Of a DNA stretch of 9,019 bases, positions 1 to 5,888 are shown piece after piece. The position numbers and the translations under genes are program-made. The stretch lies in contig SKOX01000066.1 in NCBI GenBank assembly GCA_007119835.1, forward strand, positions 1-9,019. The letters run 5' to 3'. The number at the start of each line of letters is the position of its first letter. Position 1 is the stretch's first letter. Source of the DNA: Paracoccaceae bacterium. GTDB lineage: Bacteria; Pseudomonadota; Alphaproteobacteria; Rhodobacterales; Rhodobacteraceae. Below the pieces are notes generated by a model. That model ran no database searches. It saw only the letters and a list, made by a program, of their open reading frames with translations, and was not told the origin of the DNA.

Positions 1-171
1 CGCCGCGCCGGCGCCGCCCAGCCCGCCGCCGCCGGGGCGCCGGTGGCGCTGCCGCCATCGTCGAAGGTCGATCCCGACGATCCCGCCACCTGGGTCAACG
101 CCGGCCGCAACGAGCCCTGCCCGTGCGGCTCCGGCAAGAAATACAAGCACTGCCACGGTCGCCTGACCTGA
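1..171 (+). CDS. secA: SecA preprotein translocase ATPase, C-terminal end (partial)
   Basis: Only the last 56 codons are in the window; the gene begins upstream. SecA is the ATPase motor that pushes unfolded preproteins through SecYEG at the inner membrane. The visible part is a low-complexity Ala/Pro linker followed by a [24 protein letters not shown] stretch and the [14 protein letters not shown] motif, ending in GRLT and a TGA stop. This Cys-x-Cys-x8-Cys-His cluster is the SecA C-terminal zinc site, which in well-studied bacteria contacts SecB and ribosomes. The same motif also occurs as a free-standing SEC-C domain in unrelated proteins. The [28 protein letters not shown] context with an Ala/Pro-rich linker is, however, what alphaproteobacterial SecA tails look like. 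The upstream part needed for certainty is outside the window. Confidence 0.9.
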   Translation, partial: RRAGAAQPAAAGAPVALPPSSKVDPDDPATWVNAGRNEPCPCGSGKKYKHCHGRLT

Positions 172-175
172 ACGA

Positions 176-213
176 CCGGGCGCGCCGGGTCCCGGCTGCG
201 GCGCGTCGCCCGG
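176..213 (+). terminator. Possible branched stem-loop after secA
   Basis: CCGGGCG at 176-182 pairs perfectly with CGCCCGG at 207-213. Between them GCCGGGTCCCGGC (184-196) is self-complementary, giving a GC-only branched hairpin that starts five bases after the secA stop codon. No T-run follows; the next bases are CGCCGAAAATC. It could end or slow secA transcription, as such U-less hairpins often do in high-GC genomes. In sequence this GC-rich, chance pairing is also likely. Confidence 0.35.
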
Positions 214-223
214 CGCCGAAAAT

Positions 224-376
224 CGTGTTGCCCCTGCGGGGAACCTGTTGTTAGCTTGCAAGCTTGAGCCCCGCACCTCTGCGGGACCCACGAGGGGTAC
301 ACGGGCTTCGTCGGGCCAGAAGGCCACGGCGGCCCAGACAACGCCAAACGGGCACGGAAACGCCATCGGGACACGC
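224..376 (+). other. Structured secA-bpt intergenic region: possible bpt leader or small RNA
   Basis: The 206-base gap between secA and bpt holds no credible coding region but shows nested long-range complementarity. CGTGT (224-228) pairs with ACACG (371-375), TGCCC (229-233) with GGGCA (350-354), GTTGTT (247-252) with GACAAC (337-342, one G-U pair), and GGGCC (313-317) with GGCCC (331-335). Local hairpins sit inside: CCCC-TGC-GGGG (231-241), the 12-base palindrome AGCTTGCAAGCT (253-264) and CCCGCA-CCTC-TGCGGG (270-285). Some pairings are mutually exclusive; for example, 231-233 is used twice. The 3' partner 371-375 lies beside the weak GGGA ribosome site of bpt, so a leader controlling bpt translation is possible, as is a separate small RNA of about 155 nt. 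I do not recognise a known RNA family, and no convincing promoter was found. Confidence 0.3.
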
Positions 377-377
377 A

Positions 378-1181
378 ATGCGCCATAGCCTGCCCCAATC
401 GCACCAGTTCTATGTGACGGCGCCGCAGCCGTGCCCCTATCTGGGCGGCAAGATCGAGCGCAAGCTGTTCACCGCGCTGCACGGGGATGCGGCCACCGCG
501 CTCAACGACACCCTGTCGCATCAAGGCTTCCGCCGGTCCCAGAACGTCGTCTACCGCCCGTCCTGCGCCGGCTGCTCGGCCTGCCTCTCGGCCCGCATCG
601 TCATCTCCGGCTTCAGAGCGACGCGCACCCAGCGCCGGATTCTCCGCCGGAACGAGCGGGTCTCCCGCCTCGCCACCAACCCCTGGGCGACCGAGGCGCA
701 ATACCGGCTCTTCCGCCGCTACCTCGACGCGCGCCACGCCACCGGCGGCATGGCCGACATGGACCTTCACGAATTCGCCGCGATGGTCGAGGAGACGCCG
801 GTGCGCTCGCGCCTCGTCGAATATCACCTCGACGGCGAGCTCATCGCCGTCTGCCTGACCGACGTCCTCTCCGACGGCATGTCGATGGTCTACTCCTTCT
901 ACGACCCCGACCTGTCCGAGAACTCGCTCGGCACCTACATCATCCTCGACCACGTCGCGATGGCGCGCGGGGCGGGTCTGCCATACGTCTACCTCGGCTA
1001 CTGGGTGCCCGGCTCGCCGAAGATGGACTACAAGCGCCGCTTCCGCCCGCTCGAGGTCTTCCACGAGGGCCGCTGGCGCCAGCTTGACGAGACCGACCTC
1101 TCCGGCGTCACCGCCCAGGGCATCGACCGCACCGCCATCGGCGATCAGGTCTCGGCGATCCAGCTCCCGGCCACCAAGTGA
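378..1181 (+). CDS. bpt: Aspartate/glutamate leucyltransferase (Bpt, ATE family)
   Basis: This 267-residue enzyme moves leucine from Leu-tRNA onto N-terminal Asp or Glu of proteins. That marks them for ClpS/ClpAP breakdown through the bacterial N-degron pathway in the cytoplasm. The N-terminal ATE domain carries [11 protein letters not shown] (Cys19) and [10 protein letters not shown] (Cys63, Cys66, Cys69), the four-cysteine pattern of the family. The C-terminal ATE domain carries the typical [35 protein letters not shown] and RFRPLE segments. The ATG at 378 was chosen because [22 protein letters not shown] matches the usual family start. The 38 codons upstream from a TTG at 264 are Arg/Pro-rich shadow sequence. 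The ribosome site is weak (GGGA 368-371, six bases before the ATG) and lies beside a possible leader structure. Length is normal. Choosing leucyl over arginyl transfer rests on bacterial family membership; substrate preference cannot be read here. Confidence 0.93.
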   Translation: MRHSLPQSHQFYVTAPQPCPYLGGKIERKLFTALHGDAATALNDTLSHQGFRRSQNVVYRPSCAGCSACLSARIVISGFRATRTQRRILRRNERVSRLATNPWATEAQYRLFRRYLDARHATGGMADMDLHEFAAMVEETPVRSRLVEYHLDGELIAVCLTDVLSDGMSMVYSFYDPDLSENSLGTYIILDHVAMARGAGLPYVYLGYWVPGSPKMDYKRRFRPLEVFHEGRWRQLDETDLSGVTAQGIDRTAIGDQVSAIQLPATK

Positions 1182-1184
1182 CGC

Positions 1185-1202
1185 GGGGCGTCTAGCCGCC
1201 CC
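1185..1202 (+). terminator. Hairpin after bpt
   Basis: GGGGCG (1185-1190) and CGCCCC (1197-1202) form a perfect six-base stem with a six-base loop, three bases after the bpt stop. The following sequence, AACCGGGTTCCTTGCC, has no clean T-run, so termination strength is uncertain. A candidate promoter starts 11 bases further on, which supports a transcription-unit boundary here. Confidence 0.4.
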
Positions 1203-1213
1203 AACCGGGTTCC

Positions 1214-1242
1214 TTGCCTTTGCTCCGCACTGCGGCGATAAC
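1214..1242 (+). promoter_or_regulatory. Candidate sigma-70-type promoter of the TRAP binding-protein gene
   Basis: TTGCCT (1214-1219) resembles a -35 element (4 of 6 matches to TTGACA). Exactly 17 bases later GATAAC (1237-1242) resembles a -10 element (4 of 6 to TATAAT). Transcription would start near 1249 and give a leader of about 60 bases before the ATG at 1310. It is the best match in the 128-base gap and follows the bpt hairpin. Confidence 0.45.
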
Positions 1243-1309
1243 CGGCCACGGCCCGGCGTCGTCCGGCCCAAGAAACCACCGCAACCCACACGTCCACAGG
1301 GAGCTTTCG

Positions 1310-2401
1310 ATGGAACGCCGCACCTTTCTCGCCGGCGCCGCCGGCGCGACTGCCGCCGTCGGCCTCGCCGCGCCCGCGCTCGCGCAGGAGCGCACCACCT
1401 GGCGCATGGTTACCACCTGGCCCCGCGGCTTCCCCGGCCTCGGCGTCGGCGCCCAGCGCCTCGCCGACCGCATCACCGCCATGTCCGGCGGCCGCCTGAC
1501 GATCGAGGTCTTCGCCGGCGGCGAGATGGTGCCGCCGCTCCAGGCCTTCGACGCCGTCATCGAGGGCTCGGCCGAGATGAGCCACGGCGCCGCCTACTAC
1601 TGGCAGAACAAGAGCCAGGCGACCAACTTCTTCACCGGCGTCCCCTTCGGCATGACGAGCCGCGAGCTCGCCGCGTGGCTGCGCTACATGGGCGGCCAGG
1701 AGCTGTGGGACGAGGTCTACGACCAGTTCGGCATGAAGGGCTTCATCAACGGCGACACCGGGGTCCAGGCCGGCGGCTGGTTCGCGAACGAGCTCCAGGG
1801 CCTCGAGGACATCCAGGGCATCAACTTCCGCACGCCGGGCCTCGGCGGCCAGGTGTGGTCGCGCCTCGGCGCCAACGTCGTCAACATGCCCGCGGGCGAG
1901 CTCTTCGCGGCGCTTCAGTCCGGCGCGCTCGACGCCGTGGAGTTCGTCGGACCCTACAACGACCTTGCCCTCGGCTTCCACCAGGTGCGCAGCCACTACT
2001 ACACCTCGTCCTTCATCGAGCCGGGCGCGGCCACGGAGCTCGCCGTCGACCGCGCCAAGCTCGAGGCGCTGCCCGACGACCTCCAGCAGATCGTCGAGAT
2101 CGCCTGCCAGGCCGAGTACGATCAGGTGGCCTCGGACTTCTACGCCAACGACCCGCCGGCGCTGCGCCGGCTCGTCGACGAGCACGGCGTCACGGTCCAC
2201 AGCACCTTTCCCGACGACATCCTCGAGGCCGGCGCCGCTGCGGCCCGCGACATCTTCGAGGAGCTGCGGGCCTCCAACGACGAGCTCACCCGCCGCGTCA
2301 CCGAGCACTTCCTCGAATCGCTCTCGCAGGTCCGCACCCGCACCGAGCAGACCGACGCCCCGTTCGTCGCCGCGCGCGAGCGCTTCTTCGACCTGAGCTG
2401 A
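1310..2401 (+). CDS. TRAP transporter substrate-binding protein, TakP-like (DctP family), solitary
   Basis: This 363-residue periplasmic binding protein should capture a carboxylate, probably an alpha-keto acid, for a TRAP permease. It starts with a twin-arginine signal (MERRTFLAGAAG, Arg3-Arg4, hydrophobic stretch, ALA-Q cleavage after about residue 25), so export is probably through Tat. Family landmarks are GGEMVPPLQAFDAVIEGSAEM, GDTGVQAGGWF (Gln153), the binding arginine in FRTPGLGGQ (Arg174), and AVEFVGPYND (Glu211). The pattern follows TakP of Rhodobacter sphaeroides, where the corresponding Gln, Glu and next residue take part in sodium and keto-acid binding. The residue after Glu is Phe212 here, where TakP has Trp. 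The ATG at 1310 was chosen because AGGGAG (1298-1303) lies six bases upstream and it begins the Tat signal; longer starts add 32 residues of junk. No DctQ or DctM gene flanks it: bpt lies upstream, and the downstream genes converge on it. Confidence 0.9.
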   Translation: MERRTFLAGAAGATAAVGLAAPALAQERTTWRMVTTWPRGFPGLGVGAQRLADRITAMSGGRLTIEVFAGGEMVPPLQAFDAVIEGSAEMSHGAAYYWQNKSQATNFFTGVPFGMTSRELAAWLRYMGGQELWDEVYDQFGMKGFINGDTGVQAGGWFANELQGLEDIQGINFRTPGLGGQVWSRLGANVVNMPAGELFAALQSGALDAVEFVGPYNDLALGFHQVRSHYYTSSFIEPGAATELAVDRAKLEALPDDLQQIVEIACQAEYDQVASDFYANDPPALRRLVDEHGVTVHSTFPDDILEAGAAAARDIFEELRASNDELTRRVTEHFLESLSQVRTRTEQTDAPFVAARERFFDLS

Positions 2402-2410
2402 CACACCTCC

Positions 2411-2435
2411 CGAGGCGGCCCGCCCGGCCGCCTCG
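2411..2435 (+). terminator. Strong hairpin between convergent TRAP and cyclophilin genes
   Basis: CGAGGCGGCC (2411-2420) and GGCCGCCTCG (2426-2435) form a perfect ten-base stem with a five-base CGCCC loop, nine bases after the TRAP stop. CTTCC follows, so it lacks a true U-tract. It is the most stable short hairpin noticed and sits where a terminator is expected. Because the stem is symmetrical it could also serve the convergent cyclophilin operon. The remaining gap to 2536 holds only two small hairpins (CACCC/GGGTG at 2468-2482, and GTGCGG/CCGCAC at 2531-2551 around the cyclophilin stop codon) and no gene that I can see. Confidence 0.6.
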
Positions 2436-2536
2436 CTTCCACGTCTCGCCCGGCTGTCTGGCTGCTCCACCCCTTGCGGGTGCGTAAGGTCGGCGGTCCG
2501 TGTGCCTCGACGCGGCACTGGAAGCGGCGCGTGCGG

Positions 2537-3085
2537 TCACTCCACCCGCACGCTCTCCATGTAGTCCGGATCGCGCACGGCACCGGACGGACCCGCGCCG
2601 CGGGCAAGCGAGTCCACCACGTCCATCCCGTCGACCACCCGCCCCACGGCCGTGTACTGGCCGTCGAGATGCGGCGCCGACGCGAACATGATGAAGAACT
2701 GCGAGTTCGCCGAGTCCGGGTCCTGCGACCGCGCCATGCCGACCACGCCGCGCTCGAAGGAGACGTCCGAGAACTCGGCCGGCAGGTCCGGCAGGTCCGA
2801 CCCGCCGGTGCCGGCGCGCCCGGCGGCGTAGGCCTCCCGCGTGCCGTGCTCGACGTCGCCCGTCTGAGCCATGAAGCCTTCGATGACGCGATGGAACGCC
2901 ACGCCGTCATAGGCGCCCTCGCGCGCGAGGGTCCGCAGCCGCTCGGCGTGAAGCGGCGCCACATCGTCGAAAAGCTCGATCTCGACGGACCCCTTGTCGG
3001 CCACCTCGATCACGAGCCGCTCCTCGGCCTGAGCCGCGAAAGCGAGGCCTGCCGCGGCCACCGCCGCAAGGACGAGGCTCCGCAT
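2537..3085 (-). CDS. Exported cyclophilin-type peptidyl-prolyl cis-trans isomerase
   Basis: This 182-residue cyclophilin catalyses cis-trans isomerisation of X-Pro bonds, here probably in the periplasm. It opens with a Sec-type signal peptide (MRSLVLAAVAAAGLAFAAQA, cleavage before EERL). The cyclophilin core shows FHRVIEGFMAQTGD, carrying the catalytic Arg, Phe, Met and Gln, then MARSQDPDSANSQFFIMF and HLDGQYTAVGRVV. The position of human CypA Trp121 is His here and His126 is Tyr. Loss of that Trp is linked to cyclosporin insensitivity in bacterial cyclophilins. The ATG at 3085 overlaps the previous gene's TGA by one base (TGATG), implying translational coupling; a GTG at 3088 (GTGA overlap) would add one residue. 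It is a clear paralogue of its upstream neighbour, differing mainly by the signal peptide and the tail. Confidence 0.92.
   Translation of the reverse strand: MRSLVLAAVAAAGLAFAAQAEERLVIEVADKGSVEIELFDDVAPLHAERLRTLAREGAYDGVAFHRVIEGFMAQTGDVEHGTREAYAAGRAGTGGSDLPDLPAEFSDVSFERGVVGMARSQDPDSANSQFFIMFASAPHLDGQYTAVGRVVDGMDVVDSLARGAGPSGAVRDPDYMESVRVE
2684..2760. repeat. Paralogous segment shared with 3244-3320 in the neighbouring cyclophilin gene
   Basis: Bases 2684-2760 and 3244-3320 align without gaps at a constant offset of 560 bases, with 9 mismatches in 77 (about 88% identical). They include identical blocks such as GAACATGATGAAGAACT and CGCTCGAAGG. They encode the SQFFIMF-upstream and FERGVxGMARSQxPxSANSQ part of both cyclophilins. 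This is a direct repeat from a tandem gene duplication, kept similar by protein constraint or gene conversion. Confidence 0.85.
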
Positions 3086-3612
3086 CACGCGTTACCGCCC
3101 GCGGCGTCCGCCGCGACCCGCACCTTGCTCATCCTGCCCGGCTTCGCCGGCGGCTCCCCGCGCGGCAGCGCGTCGATGTGCTCCATTCCCGAGATCACGC
3201 GGCCCCAGACGGTGTACTGCCCGTTGAGGAAGTGGCCGTCCTTGAACATGATGAAGAACTGGGAATTCGCCGAATTCGGGTTCTGCGACCGCGCCATGCC
3301 CGCGACCCCGCGCTCGAAGGGCAGCTTCGAGAATTCCGCCGGCAGGTCCGGCCGGTCCGACCCGCCGGTCCCCGCGCGCCCGGTGTTGCCGCCCGCCTTG
3401 CCGTGGCGCACGTCGCCCGTCTGGGCCATGAAGCCTTCGATGACCCGGTGGAAGACGACGTCGTCGTAGGCGCCCTCGCGCGCCAGCGCCTTGATCTGCT
3501 CGACATGGCCCGGCGCCACGTCCGGCAACAGCTCGATCACGACCTCGCCGCCGCCCGCGCCCGTGTCGACCTCGATCACCAGCGTGTTCTCCGGATCCTT
3601 GTTCTCCGCCAT
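3085..3612 (-). CDS. Cytoplasmic cyclophilin-type peptidyl-prolyl cis-trans isomerase
   Basis: This 175-residue cyclophilin has no signal peptide (MAENKDPENTLVIEVDTG), so it should act on proline bonds of cytoplasmic proteins. Core motifs are VVFHRVIEGFMAQTGD, GRAGTGGSDRPDLPAEF, GMARSQNPNSANSQFFIMF and HFLNGQYTVWGRVISGMEHID. The Trp121-equivalent is Phe, as in E. coli PpiA. The ATG at 3612 is preferred because a GGGAGA ribosome site precedes it (plus-strand 3619-3624) and the family usually starts a few residues before LVIEV. The upstream extension to 3753 reads as non-coding Arg/Pro-rich sequence. It is the first gene of a two-cyclophilin unit, with its stop overlapping the next start by one base. 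Downstream of coaD, this cyclophilin pair is a familiar Rhodobacterales arrangement. Confidence 0.93.
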   Translation of the reverse strand: MAENKDPENTLVIEVDTGAGGGEVVIELLPDVAPGHVEQIKALAREGAYDDVVFHRVIEGFMAQTGDVRHGKAGGNTGRAGTGGSDRPDLPAEFSKLPFERGVAGMARSQNPNSANSQFFIMFKDGHFLNGQYTVWGRVISGMEHIDALPRGEPPAKPGRMSKVRVAADAAGGNA

Positions 3613-3787
3613 CGCGTCTCTCCCGTATCGCTCTGCTCGGGCGGACCCTAGGCCTTCCCGGCCGCAGGGGAAAGCCCCCGTCGGACCAGGCCGTCGCCGT
3701 GTCACCGCAACGGGCCTGATTGCAGATTGGTGAACGAGCTCAGAAGCTTGCACACTGGCCAGGCGTGGGCATCGCCGCTCGCGGCGC
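3613..3787. other. coaD-cyclophilin intergenic gap
   Basis: These 175 bases separate coaD from the cyclophilin pair, all on the minus strand. A five-base hairpin, CGCCG-CTCG-CGGCG (3773-3786), lies just beyond the coaD stop and could weakly end its transcription. GGGG-AAAG-CCCC (3667-3678) is another small hairpin. The gap is long enough to hold a cyclophilin promoter, but no convincing -35/-10 pair was found. No small gene is supported. Confidence 0.3.
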
Positions 3788-4291
3788 CTAGCGGCCGTGG
3801 CCGCGATACTTGTCCGCGAGCGCCTTGCCGACCGCCGGCGGCACGAAGTGGCTGACGTCGCCGCCGAGCCGGGCGATCTCCTTCACGAGCTTCGAGGCGA
3901 CCGCCTGGTACTGCACATCCGACATCAGGAAGACCGTCTCGATCTCGTCGTTCATCGCCCGGTTCATGCCGACCATCTGGAACTCGTACTCGAAGTCCGA
4001 GACGGCCCGCAGGCCCCGGATGATCATGCCCGCCCCCACCTCGGTGGCGCAGTGGATGAGCAGGTTCTCGAAGGGGTGGGCCACGATCTCGACGCCGGCC
4101 GCCACCGCGATCGGCCGGCATTCCGCCTCGACCATGGCAACCCGCTCCTCGAGATCGAACAGCGGCCCCTTGTCCCGGTTGATGGCGATCCCGATGACGA
4201 GCCGGTCGCAGAGCGTGCAGGCCCGCCGGATGATGTCGACATGGCCAAGCGTGATCGGGTCGAACGTCCCCGGATAGAGCCCAATGCGCAT
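3788..4291 (-). CDS. coaD: Pantetheine-phosphate adenylyltransferase (CoaD)
   Basis: This 167-residue enzyme joins ATP and 4'-phosphopantetheine to give dephospho-CoA and pyrophosphate, the penultimate step of coenzyme A synthesis in the cytoplasm. The nucleotidyltransferase fold is shown by MRIGLYPGTFDPITLGHVDII, with the TxGH form of the HIGH motif. Further CoaD landmarks are KGPLFDLEERVAM, MIIRGLRAVSDFEYEFQMVGMNR, and VASKLVKEIARLGGDVSHFVPPAV, which replaces the usual ISSS-type motif. The ATG at 4291 gives the standard family start and has a GGGGG-type ribosome site about seven bases upstream. A TTG at 4297 would add only two residues and crowd that site. It lies 87 bases downstream of the CBS gene on the same strand. 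Length is normal and no key motif is missing. Confidence 0.96.
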   Translation of the reverse strand: MRIGLYPGTFDPITLGHVDIIRRACTLCDRLVIGIAINRDKGPLFDLEERVAMVEAECRPIAVAAGVEIVAHPFENLLIHCATEVGAGMIIRGLRAVSDFEYEFQMVGMNRAMNDEIETVFLMSDVQYQAVASKLVKEIARLGGDVSHFVPPAVGKALADKYRGHGR

Positions 4292-4378
4292 CGCCAACCC
4301 CCGAGACGTCGCCGCGCGGGCAACGCAACATCATTGCGCGCCCCGGGTCAAGCCGGCCGTCAGTCCGAAACCGGCGGC

Positions 4379-4816
4379 TTACCAGGCGTTGGAGATCATG
4401 CCGGTAAGCGCCTCGTTCTCGTGCTGGATCTCGTCGATGCGGGCCTTCACGACGTCGCCGATCGAGATGACGCCGACCATCCGCCCCTCATCGATCACCG
4501 GCATGTGCCGGAAGCGCCCGCTCGTCATCTTCTCCATGACCGAGTTCGCCGTGTCGTCGGGATGGCAGCCGATGACCTCCGCCGTCATGATGTCGGTGAT
4601 CGGCGTGGTCAGGCAGGACGCGCCGCTCGTTCCGAGCGCCCGGACGATGTCGCGCTCCGACAGGATGCCATCCACGACCTTCCCGTCGCCGCTGACGATC
4701 ACTGCACCGATGCGGTGCTTCGCGAGCAACTCGGAGGCCGCTCCCACCGTCTCGTTCGGCTTGATGGTGATGATTCCCTGAATCTGCTTTCCGCCTATGA
4801 TCTTGCGAACTGTCAT
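4379..4816 (-). CDS. CBS-pair (Bateman) domain protein
   Basis: This 145-residue protein is essentially two CBS domains in tandem (about residues 10-65 and 78-135). Landmarks are IKPNETVGAASELLAKHRIGAVIV, GILSERDIVRAL, ITDIMTAEVIGC and RFRHMPVIDEGRMVGVISIGDVV. CBS pairs usually sense adenosine-containing ligands (AMP, ATP, NAD, S-adenosylmethionine). Stand-alone versions are common in alphaproteobacteria and mostly have no assigned partner. The HMPVID and VISIGDVV segments are typical ligand-cleft elements, but the ligand cannot be predicted. The ATG at 4816 is chosen because a GGAGGGAGG ribosome site lies directly upstream; the ATG at 4834 would place that site inside the gene. It lies 59 bases after the LysR gene on the same strand. 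GAGTTTCAACTC (4842-4853), a small dyad upstream, may be a control site. A weak hairpin, CGCAA-CATCA-TTGCG (4324-4338), follows the gene. Confidence 0.9.
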   Translation of the reverse strand: MTVRKIIGGKQIQGIITIKPNETVGAASELLAKHRIGAVIVSGDGKVVDGILSERDIVRALGTSGASCLTTPITDIMTAEVIGCHPDDTANSVMEKMTSGRFRHMPVIDEGRMVGVISIGDVVKARIDEIQHENEALTGMISNAW

Positions 4817-4875
4817 CGTCCTCCCTCCGCGCATGCCGCTTGAGTTTCAACTCTGGCGCTCGCCGTCTCGCACTG

Positions 4876-5796
4876 TCAACCGCCAGCTGCGCCGAGCGGC
4901 GCCTCGCGGGCGAGGGCGGCCCGCACGTGCTCGACAACCGCTTCCGCCAGACGGTTGATCCGGGCCACGCGGGCGTCGTCCTGATGCCGGACCAGGTAGA
5001 AGCTCCGGGTCAGCGCGATCGCTCCCTCGAGAACCGCCACGATCTCCGGATGCTCGCGCGCCACGAAGTCCGGCAGGATGCAGACCCCTGCTCCGCGCAC
5101 GCACCACCTGAGCTGCATGATGAGCGAGTTGGACGTCAGCGCCGGCTCCGACTGCCGCCCGAGCAGGGCGTAGTAGTCGAGCTCGCGGTCGAAGATCATG
5201 TCCGAAACATAGCCGATCCCCCGCACCTCCTGCAGGTCGGCGATGCCCGCGAGCGGACCGAGCCGCGCGGCCAGCTCCCGGCTTGCGTAGAGATGCAGCT
5301 GGTAATCCGCGATCTTGCGCACCGTCAGCCGCCCCGCCGAGGGAGGCGAAACGCTGATCGCAATGTCCGCCTCCCGCTTCGAGAGCGAGAACATCCGCGG
5401 CAGGGCGACGACCTGCACCTGAAGATCGGGGTTGGCCCGGCTGAGCGCGTCGCAGGCGTCGATGAGAAGGTAGTTGGCGAAGCCGTCCGGCGCGCCGATC
5501 CGGACGGTGCCCTTAAGCCGATCACCCTCGCCGCCCAGCTCGGCCGCGGCGGCGTCCACCACGCTCTCGACCGCTTCCGCGTGGTCGATCAGCGCCCGTC
5601 CGGCCTCGGTCGGCGCGTAGCCCTGCGGAGAGCGGTCGAAGAGGCGCACGCCGAGGGCGGCCTCCAGCGCCGAGATCCGCCGACCGAGCGTCGCCGGATC
5701 GAGGCCGGTGGCGCGGCCCGCCGAAACCAGGCGCCCGTAGCGCACCACCGCCAGGAACAGCCGGAGGTCGTCCCACCTGAGCGAACTTTTCTGCAC
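4876..5796 (-). CDS. LysR-type transcriptional regulator, divergent from mmsA
   Basis: This 306-residue LysR-family regulator has an N-terminal winged helix-turn-helix (about residues 6-66: LRWDDLRLFLAVVRYGRLVS, AGRATGLDPATLGRRISALE, LGVRLFDRSPQGYAPTEAG). A linker helix and a substrate-binding-like effector domain follow (from about residue 92, KGTVRIGAPDGFANYLL), including the periplasmic-binding-fold stretch READIAISVSPP. The GTG at 5796 is preferred because GGAGGGAGG lies five bases upstream (plus-strand 5802-5810); an ATG at 5820 would place that site inside the gene. By position and by the usual habit of LysR proteins, it should control the divergent mmsA operon and itself. The inducer is unknown; a valine-pathway intermediate or semialdehyde is an inference. 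The CBS gene follows after 59 bases and may be cotranscribed. Confidence 0.93.
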   Translation of the reverse strand: MQKSSLRWDDLRLFLAVVRYGRLVSAGRATGLDPATLGRRISALEAALGVRLFDRSPQGYAPTEAGRALIDHAEAVESVVDAAAAELGGEGDRLKGTVRIGAPDGFANYLLIDACDALSRANPDLQVQVVALPRMFSLSKREADIAISVSPPSAGRLTVRKIADYQLHLYASRELAARLGPLAGIADLQEVRGIGYVSDMIFDRELDYYALLGRQSEPALTSNSLIMQLRWCVRGAGVCILPDFVAREHPEIVAVLEGAIALTRSFYLVRHQDDARVARINRLAEAVVEHVRAALAREAPLGAAGG

Positions 5797-5818
5797 GACA
5801 GCCTCCCTCCGGGGCGCC

Positions 5819-5847
5819 ATCGTAGCGACAGATTCGCAGGACGTCTC
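5819..5847 (-). promoter_or_regulatory. Candidate promoter of the LysR-type gene
   Basis: On the minus strand GAGACG (plus 5842-5847) and TACGAT (plus 5819-5824) are spaced by 17 bases and resemble weak -35 (3 of 6) and -10 (4 of 6) elements. A start near 5812 would leave a leader of about 16 bases containing the GGAGGGAGG ribosome site. The -10 touches the left arm of the operator dyad, which would suit autorepression. The match is weak. Confidence 0.3.
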
Positions 5848-5867
5848 GGCGGAATCGGCCTGTCGCT
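5824..5867. promoter_or_regulatory. Inverted repeat, probable LysR-type operator
   Basis: AGCGACAG (5824-5831) and CTGTCGCT (5860-5867) are perfect inverted copies, 28 bases apart, inside the 118-base divergent control region. The left arm overlaps a T-N11-A box with dyad ends, ATC-N9-GAT (5819-5833), the generic LysR binding shape. Relative to the predicted mmsA start near 5895 the arms centre at about -68 and -32. These are the usual recognition and activation positions of LysR regulators. The sequence of the dyad is direct observation; its role is inferred. Confidence 0.5.
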
Positions 5868-5888
5868 CGCTGCCGATGCCGCTAGTAT
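5860..5888 (+). promoter_or_regulatory. Candidate mmsA operon promoter
   Basis: TAGTAT (5883-5888) matches the -10 consensus at 4 of 6 positions. The -35 position 17 bases upstream, CTGTCG (5860-5865), is poor, as expected for an activator-dependent promoter, and lies within the right arm of the operator dyad. Transcription would start near 5895, about 20 bases before the mmsA ATG. Confidence 0.42.

Noticed and set aside
224..376. 4.5S SRP RNA, tmRNA or RNase P RNA in the secA-bpt gap
   Set aside because: The conserved signatures of these RNAs (such as the SRP tetraloop region or the RNase P GAGGAAAGTCCGG block) are absent on both strands.
1145..2518. 457-residue open frame antisense to the TRAP gene, and similar long antisense frames over mmsA (5882-7309) and the cyclophilin and coaD regions
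   Set aside because: Stop codons are rare in all frames at this GC content. Compositions are Arg/Ala/Gly/Asp-biased and show no recognisable motif, while the opposite strand encodes clear families.
4840..4856. TTGAGTTTCAACTC near the CBS gene as an FNR site
   Set aside because: FNR boxes are TTGAT-N4-ATCAA. Here the half-sites are TTGA-N3-TCAA with wrong spacing, so I keep it only as an unnamed small dyad.
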